From Tetramitus jugosus (taxonomy: Eukaryota; Heterolobosea; Eutetramitea; Acrasida; Vahlkampfiidae), in assembly GCA_937625935.1 (NCBI GenBank), contig OW569365.1, positions 248,001-312,000 on the forward strand: 64,000 bases of DNA, given 5' to 3'. Below, one piece after another: positions 1 through 11,552 of the stretch; the stretch's first letter is position 1; the number at the start of each line of letters is the position of its first letter. Made by a program: the position numbers and the translations under genes. Below the pieces are notes generated by a model that worked only from the letters and a program-made list of their open reading frames with translations, did no database searches and was not told the origin of the DNA.

Positions 1-97
1 GGTACCATTTGAAGTTGTTGTTTGATCGAATTTTGAGGGTTCCTTCATCTTTAGCAAAAGAAAACTACGACATGTCACGCAACGATGGATAAAATTT

Positions 98-2934
98 TTA
101 TACTGCTTCAAAGAGTTCTGCCCATTTCTTCTGCAATTCACCAAAGTCATCCACAATCTCCTGAATCTCTTTCACACGTCTCACAATTCTCAATCTCCTT
201 CCCTTGGCTTTGATGTTGAACTTTTCTTCCCACGTTGATTCACAGTCTCCACTAATCGAGAGCAAATCTTTCACAGTTTCGATGCATTCCTCCTCAAATA
301 CAGAGAAGATGGTTTCAAGTCCTTCAGGTTTGTCTTCCCCGGCCTCTGAATCCTCAGTTCCATTGGTTGTACTCTCCTTCTTGACAGGAGTAGACACTTC
401 TGTCCACCACTTGTATTCATTATTCAAATCCAAAATCCAATCTTTGGCCTTTTGCATTGCCTTCTTTGGACAATAATCGAACAGATCGGTATTCTCATCC
501 AACTTTGGACACACTTCACCAGTATAAATGTTAATGAGATCTTGTGGAGATGGTACTTCCAGATGATGATTAGGTGGGTTGATCAAATGTTCGTCCACCT
601 TACTCAACAGCTCCTCCAAAACGTCTACTCTCTTGTCAGCAGTACTTGTATAGTATCTTTGCTTGAAAATGTTGAGGAATTGTTTTAACTCCATAAAACT
701 GATATCTAACTTAGAAACAGACCCAACCAATCTCTTAACAATGACATCAGGCACATCGACAAAATGGAACTTGAATAATCTCTTGACTTCAGCTGGTGTA
801 ACAAGTTGGAAATCTGCCATAGCAGCCTTCTCGTTGCTCAAGACATCAGTAATTCTGTTTATATCAGCAGAAGCAGACACACCATTCTGAGTAAAGAGTT
901 GAGTGGAAGGCTTTGCGCCCAAGTCAAGCACTGTCTTAACTCTGTTCTTCTTGAATGCTTGAATTTGTCTTGCAAATCCAAGACGTTTCAACCACTCTTC
1001 AATTGTAACAGCCGAAATGTTACGCTCCTCCAGTGTATATTGTCGAATGCGCTTAATGAATCCATCCTTCACATTCTCAATACTACCTTCAGGATCTCTC
1101 TTGAATCTGCTAAGATGAGAAAGAATTTGAGCCATGGTCAATTGTTCTCCCTCAGTTTCAAGAGCAACACAAAATCGTTCTGCTTGCTCTTCGGTCGCGT
1201 TCTTATAGAAATGAAGGAAAGCTCCCTTCATCTGTTGTCTTGTAGCATAGGTGAACTCTACCTTGACATCGCAACGTCCAGGCCGTATCAATGCAGGATC
1301 CAGACGTTCAATATGATTGGTAGTCATAAAAAGCAGACGACCAGATTCAGGAGCAGCGATACCATCAATAGAATTAAGCAGTCCAGCAAATGTCACAGAT
1401 CTCTTGTTCTTGTTGGCATCCGGTGTGTTTCTATTCGTGAAAACAGCATCAATGTCCTCCAAAAGGATAACACTTCTTGGAGGAGCAGATTGCATTCTCT
1501 GAGCCAATTCTTCATCACCAATCAATCCACTAGACAAATCCAAGACACAGATATTGAGGTTCAATCTCGATGCAAGCGCAGAGACGAAACTGGACTTACC
1601 TATAAAAGTAAAACAACAAGCAACAGGTTAGAGACCAACAACAATACACAACCAAATAGAACAATAAAAAAATTTCAATACATACCTGTACCCGGAAGGC
1701 CATACAGGAGATATCCTCTTCTGAATGGAATTCCCTTTTCTCTGTACCACTCTTTTCTCTTCAAGAACTGAACAGCATCATCTGATAGTTTCTCTGCTAG
1801 ATCCTTGTCCAAGATCACAGATCCAAAAGGTCTCTTATTCTTTGCGAGTGCCAATGTCCAACCACCCCACTGTTGAGCCACATAGATTCTCACAACATCA
1901 CAGCTGTTGGCCATGGTTGACTTCATTGCTTCTTCAAACAAGTCCAATAGAATTTGTCGATTGCTCATCGACTTCATCGTACCAAACATGTTGAGAGACA
2001 ATGACTCAAACGAAAAGGAAGAGTTCTTGTCATATCCAGTTGAAACAGAGTCGTTGCTCTTGCTCTTTGAGAACCAAAAGAATTTTCCTCGGAATCGGAA
2101 AATGTGAAATCCATCTTCAGGTGTATACTGTACGTGAACGGCTTGACCGTCATCAAAATTATTCTGAGACCAATAGTTCATTCTCTTGATACGCACCATT
2201 TGAGCCACCAGAGAGGGAGCAGTCAAGAAAGAAGCTTCCAACTTGTCATCAAGCATCGCACTACCCGTCTTTTCTTGTTTTCCATTGAGCATATTGTGAT
2301 ACAATGTGTGTTGATTACCCAGATAGGTCATCAACCATGTGAATGCATCATCAGAGTTGTTCAAACTAATTGATGTCACAAATTGCTTCTTGACATAGTT
2401 TTGAATTTGATTGAACATCCAGTAGAAGATGCTCAGTATCGATGTCAGGACACCCAACAATCCAGTCACCAAAAACAAGTAATGTTGCTTTAGAATCAAG
2501 TTCATGAATGAGTCCTTGCTATTGTTGTTCACTGATGATGATGGCAATTTGCTGCCTTGAGTAGCAGTGGTTGTGGCAGCTGCATCATGAATATGCTTGT
2601 TGTTATTGGTTGATGTTTTGTTTGCTTCATCAATCAATTGATTCAACAGTTGATCAATGGAAGAAGACAGAGACGCATGATGCGCAATTCGGTCATAAAT
2701 AAAAGTTGCTGCAAAATAGAAACCAATCAATAGCACAGATGCAATTGACACAAACAAAATGACTCGTTTGACCATTGTGTGATATGATGATTCTTTTGTT
2801 GTTGTTGTTGTTGTTTTGGTTTCCGAAAGTGGTTGTTTTTTAAAAGAGAGAGCTTTTGGTGTGAAATTTTGTGTTCGAACTTTCATGTGGAAGGAACTGG
2901 GTTGAGCAGAACTGGATTTCTGCCGAATAAACAT
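98..2934 (-). CDS. BCS1-like AAA ATPase with SAM-like domains (paralogue A)
   Basis: Two exons, 1686-2934 and 98-1599, joined over an 86-base intron (1600-1685, GTATGT..TATAG). The join restores the Walker A motif GLPGTGKS, which the intron splits inside the last Gly codon. About 916 residues. I start at the first ATG (2934); the frame is open a little further upstream but without an ATG. Seen in order: two hydrophobic segments (about residues 57-80 and 150-174), a BCS1-type N-terminal region, the AAA core with Walker B (LLEDIDAVF), sensor MTTNH and RPGRCD arginine finger, the AAA lid, a SAM-like helical domain (starts near EEWLKRLGF), a second lid-like segment and a weaker second SAM-like segment. 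Known BCS1 proteins sit in the mitochondrial inner membrane and move the folded Rieske protein. The SAM-like tails are not standard, so the substrate is unknown. It is the divergent partner of the next gene. Confidence 0.88.
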
Positions 2935-3074
2935 GAAGTAAACAATTGCGATTTGAAGTTCACCAAAAATTTGTTCCACATTCCAGCTCTCTTTTCGACT
3001 CGTTCACATTTTTAACAACTCACCGGTGAGAGAGAATCGCAAAAACAAACAAGTCCAAAAAACAACAAAGACAG

Positions 3075-5369
3075 ATGAACCAAACAACATTTGCATCAAA
3101 TTTTACAACATCTTCTGTTGTTGGTGGCAGTCGACTCAATGCACTTTTTTCAGTGATTGCTACAGATTTGGCGGGAAAAGTGCTCGCCAATGAATACTTG
3201 ATTACGGCGGGAATTTTTCTCATTTTCGGAGCTGTGAGCACAGTGTTCTACTATCTGTATTACTTGTTTTTGGATCTGTTTCAGAGAGCTTTCATCGTGA
3301 CGGTCACAATCGAAAACACGAGTGAATTGTTCGATTGGTTAGTGAGATGGTTGTCTGAACAGGAGCAATCCAAGAGCTTTCTGCATTCGACTACAACGAC
3401 ACTGCAAGTCTATGTCAAAAAGTTTACCACAATGGACTTTTGGGACAATATCGATGGAGATGACTCTGCAAGTACCTCGATTGAGTTGTTGCCTGGTCCA
3501 GGTGATCATATTGTTCGCTTCAAGAACAAGAATGTTTGGGTCAGTCGTGCCAACTCGTCCAAAGTCGTCACAGTTGGTCACAACAACCGTCCATTTGTCA
3601 AGGAATATCTCTCATTGTCAATTTATGGCAGAGATCACACATTGTTTACAGATTTGTTCGATGAAGCAAGAAAGATGAGCATGATGAAAGATAATGAAAA
3701 AACAAGAATTTATACATTGCACGAATATGGATACAAGTGGGTGCTTGCCAATGCAAAGGATCCAAGATCCTTTGAGAGTGTCATCCTGGACACAAACATG
3801 TCTCAGAGCATTGCTGATGATGCCACTGAGTTCCTCACATCAAAGGATTGGTATCTGTCTGTTGGTTTGCCATACAGAAGAGGTTATCTGTTGTATGGTC
3901 CTCCAGGTTGCGGTACGTACCCCTATTTTCTTCTATTTTCCTTATTGTTCTGTTTGGTTGTAAGTTTCTAACCTTGCTTGTTTTTGGATATATCTCTTAT
4001 AGGTAAGACTTCTTTTGTTAGTGCATTGGCTGCCAAGATGAACCTCAGTATTTGCTGTTTGACATTGTCAAATGACTCGCTGGATGATCAGTCATTGAAT
4101 GAGCGATTGCATGACGCGCCTGGAAATGCCATTATTCTCCTGGAAGATATTGATTCGGTGTTTATTGAGAGAAATGTAGCTGACTCACACAGCTCCAGAG
4201 TCACATTCTCTGGTTTGCTCAATTCTATTGATGGTGTTGCATCGCAAGAAGGTCGCTTGTTCTTCATGACAACTAATCATATTGAAAAGTTGGATCCTGC
4301 ATTGTTAAGACCTGGAAGATGTGATGTGCGTTGCGAATTCAAGAGAGCAAGCAAGAAACAAATTTCAGACATGTTCAGTCGTTTCTATCCTCTGTCTGAA
4401 TACAGTTTTGTGGATGAAAAATTGGTGAACAAATTGCTAAACTCAATCCCAGAGTACACTGTACCTATGGCTGCACTACAGGAACATTTTATGAGATACA
4501 GAGAAGATCCAAAGAAGGCCGTGGAACGATATCACGAAATTCTTGCTGAGACTCAGAATGATAGCAGTGATTTCCTTATCACTTCAGATGATGCTGACAA
4601 GAACACCAAGGATGAAACTTTAACACAAATTGAATCTACTCCTGAAGGCAGAAAAGAAATATTTGGAGATGAATTGTTGGTTTGGCTCACACGACTGGGC
4701 TTCAGCAAGCACATTGCCAAGTTTAGAGAAAAGAAGATTTATGACTTGTCAGATATGAAAGACATTGAGGTTGCCGATCTTGAAGAGTTTGATTTCAAGC
4801 AACTTGGTGATAGACAACGTCTGATGGGTATGTTACAGGGACGGAAGGATGTTGTGGCAGATTTTGAATACGCCACAACCTCTCAACTCGAGAAACTATT
4901 TCTGATCCAATTCCAGAATGATACTCAATCAGAAAAATTGTCTGCTCAATTTGTCGCTGCGCTCAATGGTGTTGCGGTGAGTATTCACCAAGTGAAGGAC
5001 CATTTATTCCAGCATGCAAACGACATTCAAGCAGCAGTCGATTCTGTTTCAATTCTCAGAAACCCACCTCAATCCATTGAGGATGACGAGAAGGTGAAGA
5101 AAATCTTTGACAAGGACATGTCGATTCGTGAATGGATGACGTCGGCAGGACCAAAGCATCTTGCATCACTTGGCACTGAACTCAAGGAGCAAATCATTAA
5201 CAATTTTGCTGCAGAAGAGATCATTACTCTGGAGGACCTTTTGGAGCTGAGTATGCCATCAGACCTGAAGGGAATTGCCAAGGTGGAAAAGAAGGGCAGT
5301 ATTCTGGCCTTTGAGCGAGCTCTCGAAGAGTTGAAGAAGAGCAAAGAAAAGGTTCAAGCGGAGAACTGA
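3075..5369 (+). CDS. BCS1-like AAA ATPase with SAM-like domains (paralogue B)
   Basis: Two exons, 3075-3912 and 4003-5369, with a 90-base intron (GTACGT..TTATAG). Together they encode 734 residues. The intron falls in the same codon and phase as in paralogue A, giving GPPGCGKT at residues 275-282. One membrane segment lies at about 41-66, then a BCS1_N-type region, Walker B (ILLEDID, about 322-330), sensor MTTNH and RPGRCD. After the AAA lid come a SAM-like domain (about 502-565), a second lid-like stretch (about 575-650) and another SAM-like domain (about 665-730). The family is a mitochondrial inner-membrane chaperone. The added C-terminal modules suggest oligomer or partner binding (inference). 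The 140-base gap to paralogue A holds both promoters. Confidence 0.9.
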
Positions 5370-5775
5370 ACTTGAGCGCGATTGGCCCCTGAGCGTTTTA
5401 CCAATAAAATACTCCCGCCGAAACGGGCCTTGAATCCGGAGTTCGAGACAAAATACGTGTTGCGGGTATCAAAATCTCATTGTAAAGCTTGCCTTTTGAC
5501 CCGATTCGTCAAGAGGCGATTTCTTCACCCGTAAAACACGTAAAAAGCCCAAACAACAACCCCGCCTCCAACCTCCAGTGCGAACCAACTCATCCACAAA
5601 CCATTCGACACTTAAAAAACGAGTAAACTCTCTTTTTCGCTGTCGTGTTTTTCTTTATATCGTGTAGTAACTACCATCACCCTTACTAGCACAATTCAAT
5701 TACTACTTACTACTCACAGTACTCTGTACAGAACACACACATATAAGTTATTACTACTTGTAATTCATCATCACC
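5370..5775. other. intergenic gap before the bZIP gene
   Basis: About 400 bases between two genes on the same strand. No convincing ORF or RNA gene. The last 150 bases are pyrimidine- and ACT-rich with TATA-like stretches (near 5656 and 5741), as expected of a promoter and leader, but no defined site can be named. Confidence 0.5.
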
Positions 5776-8124
5776 ATGTTTAGCCAATTATTGTACGGCA
5801 ATGGTGGTAACACCAACCACCCTCATCACTCTCCAACTCCACAGCAGCAATCTCAACCAGCTCAACCGCAGCAATCTCATCACGCAACTGCTGATGGCAC
5901 TCACTTGTTTGCATTGGACAACAGTCATCCTCATCATCAATTGCTCAGTCAAGCTCTTTCTCTGCAGGAACAGCAACAGCATGTGATGAATTTGATGTTG
6001 CAGAGCTATGCTCTCTCTGGTCATCATCTCCCGCATCCTCATGCGCATCATTCCCCTCATCACCCGCATGCGCATCACCCCCATTCGCATCACTCATCAT
6101 CTCCTCACTCCAATGATGGCAGTCCAGTGAACAACAGCACTTCACCATCATCTTCATCACAACCATTCTTACCCTCTCTTGTACATACATTGCCTGAGCA
6201 CAAGACTAGCACTGCTGTTGACACAACTTCTGCTGCTACTTCTCCCAGTAACAACAGCAGCAACAACAATAGCTCTCACAACAGCAACAGCAGCAGCATT
6301 TTGGTGTTGAGTGATGAAGATGTCGAATTCCTATCACAGTCCCATGCACCAGACTATGTCAATGATAGAAGTCACCCATCTACTGCTGCCGCATCTGCTG
6401 CGACCACTACTTCTATGGATGGAATTGTGTCTCAGTGTGTTCCACAACAGTACCACCAGGCAACAAACCATCAACGGTCGCCTCATTCTCAACCATTGAC
6501 TAATAGCAATGAACCATTCAATTCAGCCACACCTGGTATCATTCATGAACAGTTCAATTTTGACACTGTTCCCAACAATTTCCTGTCTGTGATTCAAGAG
6601 AAGCAAAGAATCTTGCAAAAGAGAGAAGAAATGCAAGAAGAGCATCAAGCGGCTCAGAAGCAAAGAGATTCTCGCAAGTCGTCATCCTCTTCCAGTAGTG
6701 GAAGTGAACGAATGGCCTCTCCAGAGTCCTCCTCTCAATCCTCTTATGGTGGTGATTCTCCTCAAAGGTCCAATACTCCACTTCAAGAATCCTCTCCTTC
6801 CAAGGCTCCTGCCAACAGAAAGAGATCCAGAGCTCAAGTCGAAAGCGACCAAGTTGAGCTCGAAAAATTGTTGACTGTTCCTGAGAAGGAAAGAACAGAA
6901 CAACAAAAGAAGACCATTTTGAAGTTGCGCAACAGACAGACTGCCAAGAGATCTCGCGACAGAAAAAAGCTTGAATTTGAAGCCACCATTGAAGAGAACA
7001 AGAAACTTGTTCAATCCAACAAGCAATTGGCTGATCAAGTGAAGAAGCTCAAGAATGAGAATGAAGAGCTCAAGAGAACCGTTGATTTGTTGACCAAGGG
7101 CCACCATGGAGCCATGGCTGCCGCTGCTCTTCACCACCATCATCACCAACAACAGCAGCAACAACAACGCCCTGCTTACTTGACTCCTCAGGGCAACATG
7201 GTTGACTCTCCAGACTCTTTTGTCACATTGACTGTTGCAGATGACAATGTACCTCACCAAGAAGATGATATTGAGCAAATGATGAATGGTGAGTTTGACT
7301 ACTTGAACCACACTGATCCAATGGGTCAACCAAAGGGATTTCAGGCCTTCTCTCCTCTATTCACCTTCCAGAACGAGTCTACCAATCATCCAAACAAGAA
7401 GAGCAAGATGTTTATGCTTGTGTTCTTTGTCGCATGCATCTGCTGCTTCTTCATTGGAACTACATTGGTCAACGAGTTGCCATCTCATGCCATTTTGATG
7501 AATGCCAACAAGAGCTCTCCAAAGCGCCACAAGGAAGTTCGTTTGTTGAACACTCATCTCTACAAGCACACTTACATTCCACAGAATCCATCCACTTCAT
7601 TCGATGATGCTATCAAGAACATTATCACTCAACATCAAGACCTTCAACAATCATCATCAGCATTGCCAGCAACAAATGTTGCATCTACCACCACTGTCAA
7701 GACTCTTTCTGAATCTGCCTCCTCCAACACAAAGCAAGCTCCAGTTGCCATTGAAGTTGTTGAAGAGGTTGTGGAGGAATTGGTTGAAGAGATTGTTGAA
7801 GTCAAGGACGATGAGGAAGTTGATATCAAGGACCAATTGGAAATCTCCAACAACCACAAGAACAACATGATGTCTAATGTTGATGTCCATGTGAATCCTG
7901 ACTTGAATCAGTGGCTACAGGAGCAACTCAAGGTCTCATCCTCTGATTCAGTTCCTGTCATGGTCAAGTTTGACATCAATGACAAGACATCTGCATTCAT
8001 TCTCACATCCATGGACAAGAACTTCACTGAGGAACAACAGAAACTCTTTGTTTCCCAGTACAAGACCTCATTGATCTCTGACATGCGTGGCGTTTGTCCT
8101 AGACCATTGAAACTCATCCAATAA
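5776..8124 (+). CDS. membrane-anchored bZIP transcription factor
   Basis: Single exon, 782 residues. The N-terminal part is rich in His, Ser, Asn and Gln and may act as an activation region. A bZIP domain lies at about 375-445: basic region RNRQTAKRSRDRKK followed by heptad-spaced leucines and hydrophobics. At about 545-567 is one clear membrane segment (MLVFFVACICCFFIGTTLV), then a tail of about 215 residues with an acidic Glu/Val-rich patch. bZIP, one membrane helix, then a luminal tail is the plan of ATF6 of animals and bZIP28 of plants, which are cut from the ER membrane under folding stress. By analogy this is a candidate ER-stress factor (inference). No exact site-1 protease motif was found; a basic EVRLL stretch lies just after the membrane helix. 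No other gene here tests this role. Confidence 0.85.
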   Translation: MFSQLLYGNGGNTNHPHHSPTPQQQSQPAQPQQSHHATADGTHLFALDNSHPHHQLLSQALSLQEQQQHVMNLMLQSYALSGHHLPHPHAHHSPHHPHAHHPHSHHSSSPHSNDGSPVNNSTSPSSSSQPFLPSLVHTLPEHKTSTAVDTTSAATSPSNNSSNNNSSHNSNSSSILVLSDEDVEFLSQSHAPDYVNDRSHPSTAAASAATTTSMDGIVSQCVPQQYHQATNHQRSPHSQPLTNSNEPFNSATPGIIHEQFNFDTVPNNFLSVIQEKQRILQKREEMQEEHQAAQKQRDSRKSSSSSSSGSERMASPESSSQSSYGGDSPQRSNTPLQESSPSKAPANRKRSRAQVESDQVELEKLLTVPEKERTEQQKKTILKLRNRQTAKRSRDRKKLEFEATIEENKKLVQSNKQLADQVKKLKNENEELKRTVDLLTKGHHGAMAAAALHHHHHQQQQQQQRPAYLTPQGNMVDSPDSFVTLTVADDNVPHQEDDIEQMMNGEFDYLNHTDPMGQPKGFQAFSPLFTFQNESTNHPNKKSKMFMLVFFVACICCFFIGTTLVNELPSHAILMNANKSSPKRHKEVRLLNTHLYKHTYIPQNPSTSFDDAIKNIITQHQDLQQSSSALPATNVASTTTVKTLSESASSNTKQAPVAIEVVEEVVEELVEEIVEVKDDEEVDIKDQLEISNNHKNNMMSNVDVHVNPDLNQWLQEQLKVSSSDSVPVMVKFDINDKTSAFILTSMDKNFTEEQQKLFVSQYKTSLISDMRGVCPRPLKLIQ

Positions 8125-8566
8125 TTGATATTTGACACTCATGGATTGGAATTAACTTGACAAAGAACTTGTATGAAGACCTGTGCTTTCACCAGTTACA
8201 GGCCTGCTCTCTCGGCAGATGGAAGAAGAGAACAATTGTGGCAACCGTGTTGCACGAATACATTGTCATGGGTTCAACACTGCTGCAGCACTGTATGTTG
8301 TTTCTCTCTTGAATAAAATAACAAACACACAATAGTGGAATGATACAACATACTTCTTCTATTCCAACAACAACAAGACTGATTCGACAAGTGAAACACA
8401 AAGTTCACAACTTCTGTAGCTACCGACCGTCGCAACTCCAAACATCACCGCTCATCTTTCACCCGTCAACAAAAAAAAAGCTCTGCAAAAAAACAGAAGA
8501 AATCAACAAAATCCAAACAAACACACATACACAAACAGACAACAACACCATCAACATTCATCAACA
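8125..8566. other. intergenic gap between bZIP and phosphatase genes
   Basis: About 440 bases between genes on the same strand. No supported gene. The last 120 bases are A- and CA-rich, typical of the 5' leaders in this window. Confidence 0.45.
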
Positions 8567-9553
8567 ATGGCAAGTGTTGTCAACATTGAAAAGTGTATCG
8601 AGAGATTAGAGGACGGACATATCCTCTCTGAATTCGAAGTCAAATTCATCACTGAAAAAGTCAAGGAACTATTGTTGGAGGAGGCCAACGTACAAAACGT
8701 CAAATCACCCGTCACCATTGTCGGTGACGTCCATGGTCAATTCTACGACGTTCAAGAAATGTTCCGTGTAGGCGGAAAAATACCAAACACCAATTATTTG
8801 TTTTTGGGTGATTATGTCGACAGGGGTCATTACAGTGTAGAGACGATATCGTTGCTCACGTGTTACAAGCTGAGATACCCACAGAGAATTACAATGCTCA
8901 GGGGCAACCATGAATCCAGAGCCATCACTCAGACGTATGGCTTTTATCAGGAATGTATGAAAAAGTATGGCAATGCCAACGTGTGGAACTATTTTACGGG
9001 CATGTTCGACTATTTGACAGTGGCAGCGTTGATTGATGGTAAAATCTTTTGTGTGCACGGTGGATTGTCTGTCAACATTACCACGTTGGACCAGATTCGT
9101 GTGCTCGAGAGGTTCAAGGAAGTGCCGAGTGAGGGACCGTTGGCCGATCTGTTGTGGAGTGATCCGGATCCGACGAGAGACGAACATGGCATATCGAACA
9201 GAGGTGCCGGTATTTTGTTTGGAGGCAACATGGTGAGACGATTCTTGCACAACAACAAGGTGGATCACATGGCAAGAGCGCATCAATTGTGCATGGAAGG
9301 TTATCAAGTATTGTTTGATGGCATGTTGAGCACAGTGTGGAGCGCTCCCAACTATTGTTATCGATGTGGTAATATTGCGAGTGTGATGGAAGTGAACACG
9401 AATTTGGACAAGTTTTATAACACGTTTAGCTCTGCACCGGACAAGCTGAGAAAACCAGTGAACGGCACCAATGGAAAGAAGGTGGGCAGCAACAATTTGT
9501 TGAATGATCCATTTGGTGACATACTGGGAGATCCAGTCGACTACTTTTTGTAA
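8567..9553 (+). CDS. PPP-family Ser/Thr phosphatase catalytic subunit, PP4/PP2A-like
   Basis: Single exon, 328 residues, slightly longer than PP4 or PP2A (about 307-309). All metal and catalytic residues are present: GDVHG (D54, H56), GDYVDRG (D82), GNHE (N114, H115), H164 in HGG and H239 in RAHQ. The tail ends DYFL, the carboxyl-methylated end shared by PP2A, PP4 and PP6. SPVTIVGDVHGQFYD, IDGKIFCVHGG and TVWSAPNYCYRCGN read closest to PP4. One oddity is SRAITQTYGFY where the subfamily normally has SRQITQVYGFY. The roughly 20 extra residues lie before the DYFL end, with an Asn/Gly-rich insert. A PP4 assignment is more likely than PP2A or PP6, but a tree is needed. Confidence 0.93.
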   Translation: MASVVNIEKCIERLEDGHILSEFEVKFITEKVKELLLEEANVQNVKSPVTIVGDVHGQFYDVQEMFRVGGKIPNTNYLFLGDYVDRGHYSVETISLLTCYKLRYPQRITMLRGNHESRAITQTYGFYQECMKKYGNANVWNYFTGMFDYLTVAALIDGKIFCVHGGLSVNITTLDQIRVLERFKEVPSEGPLADLLWSDPDPTRDEHGISNRGAGILFGGNMVRRFLHNNKVDHMARAHQLCMEGYQVLFDGMLSTVWSAPNYCYRCGNIASVMEVNTNLDKFYNTFSSAPDKLRKPVNGTNGKKVGSNNLLNDPFGDILGDPVDYFL

Positions 9554-9741
9554 CATGTTCTTTTTGGTCCACATGTGGCACGTCATGTGTGTATGATGTC
9601 ACTGCGGTTTCTCTAGGAGACACTAGTCAGGAAATCATGTAGTTTCAGGTCACATCACATGCATGCACACACAACACCGTCCCTTATTTATTAGTAAAAC
9701 TATTGTGAAGTATAAGTTAAACGACTCGAACTGGTTTATTA

Positions 9742-11484
9742 TTATGTTTGCGCTCCTTGTTGATTGTTTGCTACGCCTGGTTGTCTCGGAGGGAAAAAGG
9801 GGGAGATTGATCCTCGTGCAATACCACGTCTTATAGGTGGTTCAGTGGTGGCTACCCGGGTCAAGCGAATAGGACTCGCGGTGCTGATTTTTGCATTACC
9901 TCGCTCATGGAGCTTGAATATTGAAACATCCGCAGACTGAGAGCTGCTCATAGTATTTGTATTCCGTGGTGGTGTATTCTCCACTCCGATCGTTACTGGC
10001 TTTTTCTCGTGGTAAATCATCTGATTTTGGTCTGAATACCGAAACGAAGTTGTAGGCTCTCTGAGAGCTTCTGCAAGATTCTCAACCTTTGGATATCGAG
10101 GATGTGGATGAGGAGAAGGTGCTTTGTTCAAATATGTCACATAAGGAGAAACCTCTTTGGGAAATGGATACTGTGGCTTTTGCTTGTCAATTGAATTCGT
10201 TCTCTCTTGAGGCGAATGTCTCCTTATGGGACTTGGTGATCCAAAAGAATATTCTGGAACAGGTGGAGTTCGCATTGGAACAGGAGGTGAGGTTGTTTTA
10301 CCAGCTGTATGAAATCGAGGAGTAACCGTAGAATCATCTGCATTGGACTCATCTGTAGGAATATGGAAGGTTCGAGTGGATAGTAGAGCTGGTGTGGGCT
10401 GATCCAAGACTTGATTATCAAGCTCCTGATTCATTTTGCTTACTTGTTCTCGTAACTCTGCCTTCTCTTTCTCACTATCAATTTTAAATTGGTCAAACTC
10501 CCTCCTTGTTCTGTCCGCTTCAGCTCTCGACGCAGTAAGAGCCAACTCGAGCGTTCGAAGTTTTTCTTCTAGTTCTCTCTGACTCTCTTCTAACTTAAAT
10601 ATCTTTCCTTTGCCCTGCTCCACTTGCGATTCGTATTCAATCAACTTCAATCGTAAGGTAATGTCTGCATGCTCGTTGTCCAACTTTTTAATATTCTGCT
10701 CAAACTGATGTTTCTCTATTCGATCTGAAGATCCATTAAAATCAATATCGGCTAATGCTTCACTCCAAGCTTCTCCAGATGACATGTTTAAATCAAAGTC
10801 TATTGCAGGTTTCGATATGATAATACTTTTGTCGTCCTCTGAGATTGATGTGTTCTGTCGATTATCTAAAACATCATCTCTTCCAAAGTTCATCAGACCG
10901 TCTTGCATAAATTGTTCTTCATCAAGTGAAAATATGATATCAATAGGATTAGGTTCGGAAATATTCAGTGGTTCGTCACTGGCTTTCGTTATGATGGGAC
11001 TAACAGTTCTCATCCGACTGACAGGAGCAGACTTTGGCCGTGGAGGAGTTGTTTGTTTTCGTACCTGGGTCTTCGACGAGCCGCCCTCTAGCTCTCTTCT
11101 GGCAACATCCAAGTTCTTTGATTGCATTGACCTTTTCTTGCTCATCTGATGTCATGAAATACAGATAAAATGAGAAATTTAGTAATCTAGCCACGAACGT
11201 TAAGATGGTTTGAGAGAAACTTACAATCTGCTTGGGGGAGAGCTTAAAGACCGAAAGGTCATGAATCGAGTTCTACAAATACGTAGTTTAGTGAGTTCTA
11301 ATTGTTCTAAATGGTTCCCATAAATGCATCGAGGGTAACTTACATCCCAAGCTGGTTTTGTTCCTCTCTTTGGATTGGAAGGAGAAAACAGCAAACTCGT
11401 GCTCACTTTTGACTTGCTCTTCTTCTTCTTTATATGATTAAAGGTATTGCTAGTAACTGGGCTTACATTAGGTGAATGTCTCAT
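9742..11484 (-). CDS. SPICE1-like spindle and centriole protein
   Basis: Three exons: 11344-11484, 11225-11272 (only 48 bases) and 9742-11145. Introns are 71 and 79 bases, both phase 0. Product 530 residues. Joining the exons gives KPAWDNSIHDLSVFKLSP running into a KKRSMQSKN stretch. This matches in spacing and pattern the N-terminal signature I recall for SPICE1/CCDC52 (WDNTVTDLTVHRATPED then HKSKN). The middle is a coiled coil (about residues 200-300); the rest is Ser/Pro-rich. Animal SPICE1 acts in centriole duplication and spindle structure. The match rests on about 45 N-terminal residues plus the coiled coil, so the family call is moderate. An overlapping pair of E2F-type sites lies 69-79 bases upstream. 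Confidence 0.65.
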
Positions 11485-11552
11485 TCTTCTTTATCTCCGG
11501 AGCTATTCTTCACTTGATCTCTCGTGTGTAATGATGAAAAGAGCATGAACTT

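Noticed and set aside
806-1771. 321-codon open frame on the plus strand
   Set aside because: Antisense shadow of the BCS1-like gene; no family features and it crosses the gene's intron.
3167-3178. TTTGGCGGGAAA, a good E2F-like match
   Set aside because: Lies inside the coding sequence of a BCS1-like gene, not upstream of a start; probably chance.
8705-9586. 293-codon open frame antisense to the phosphatase
   Set aside because: Mirror of a strongly conserved coding region; composition has no domain pattern.
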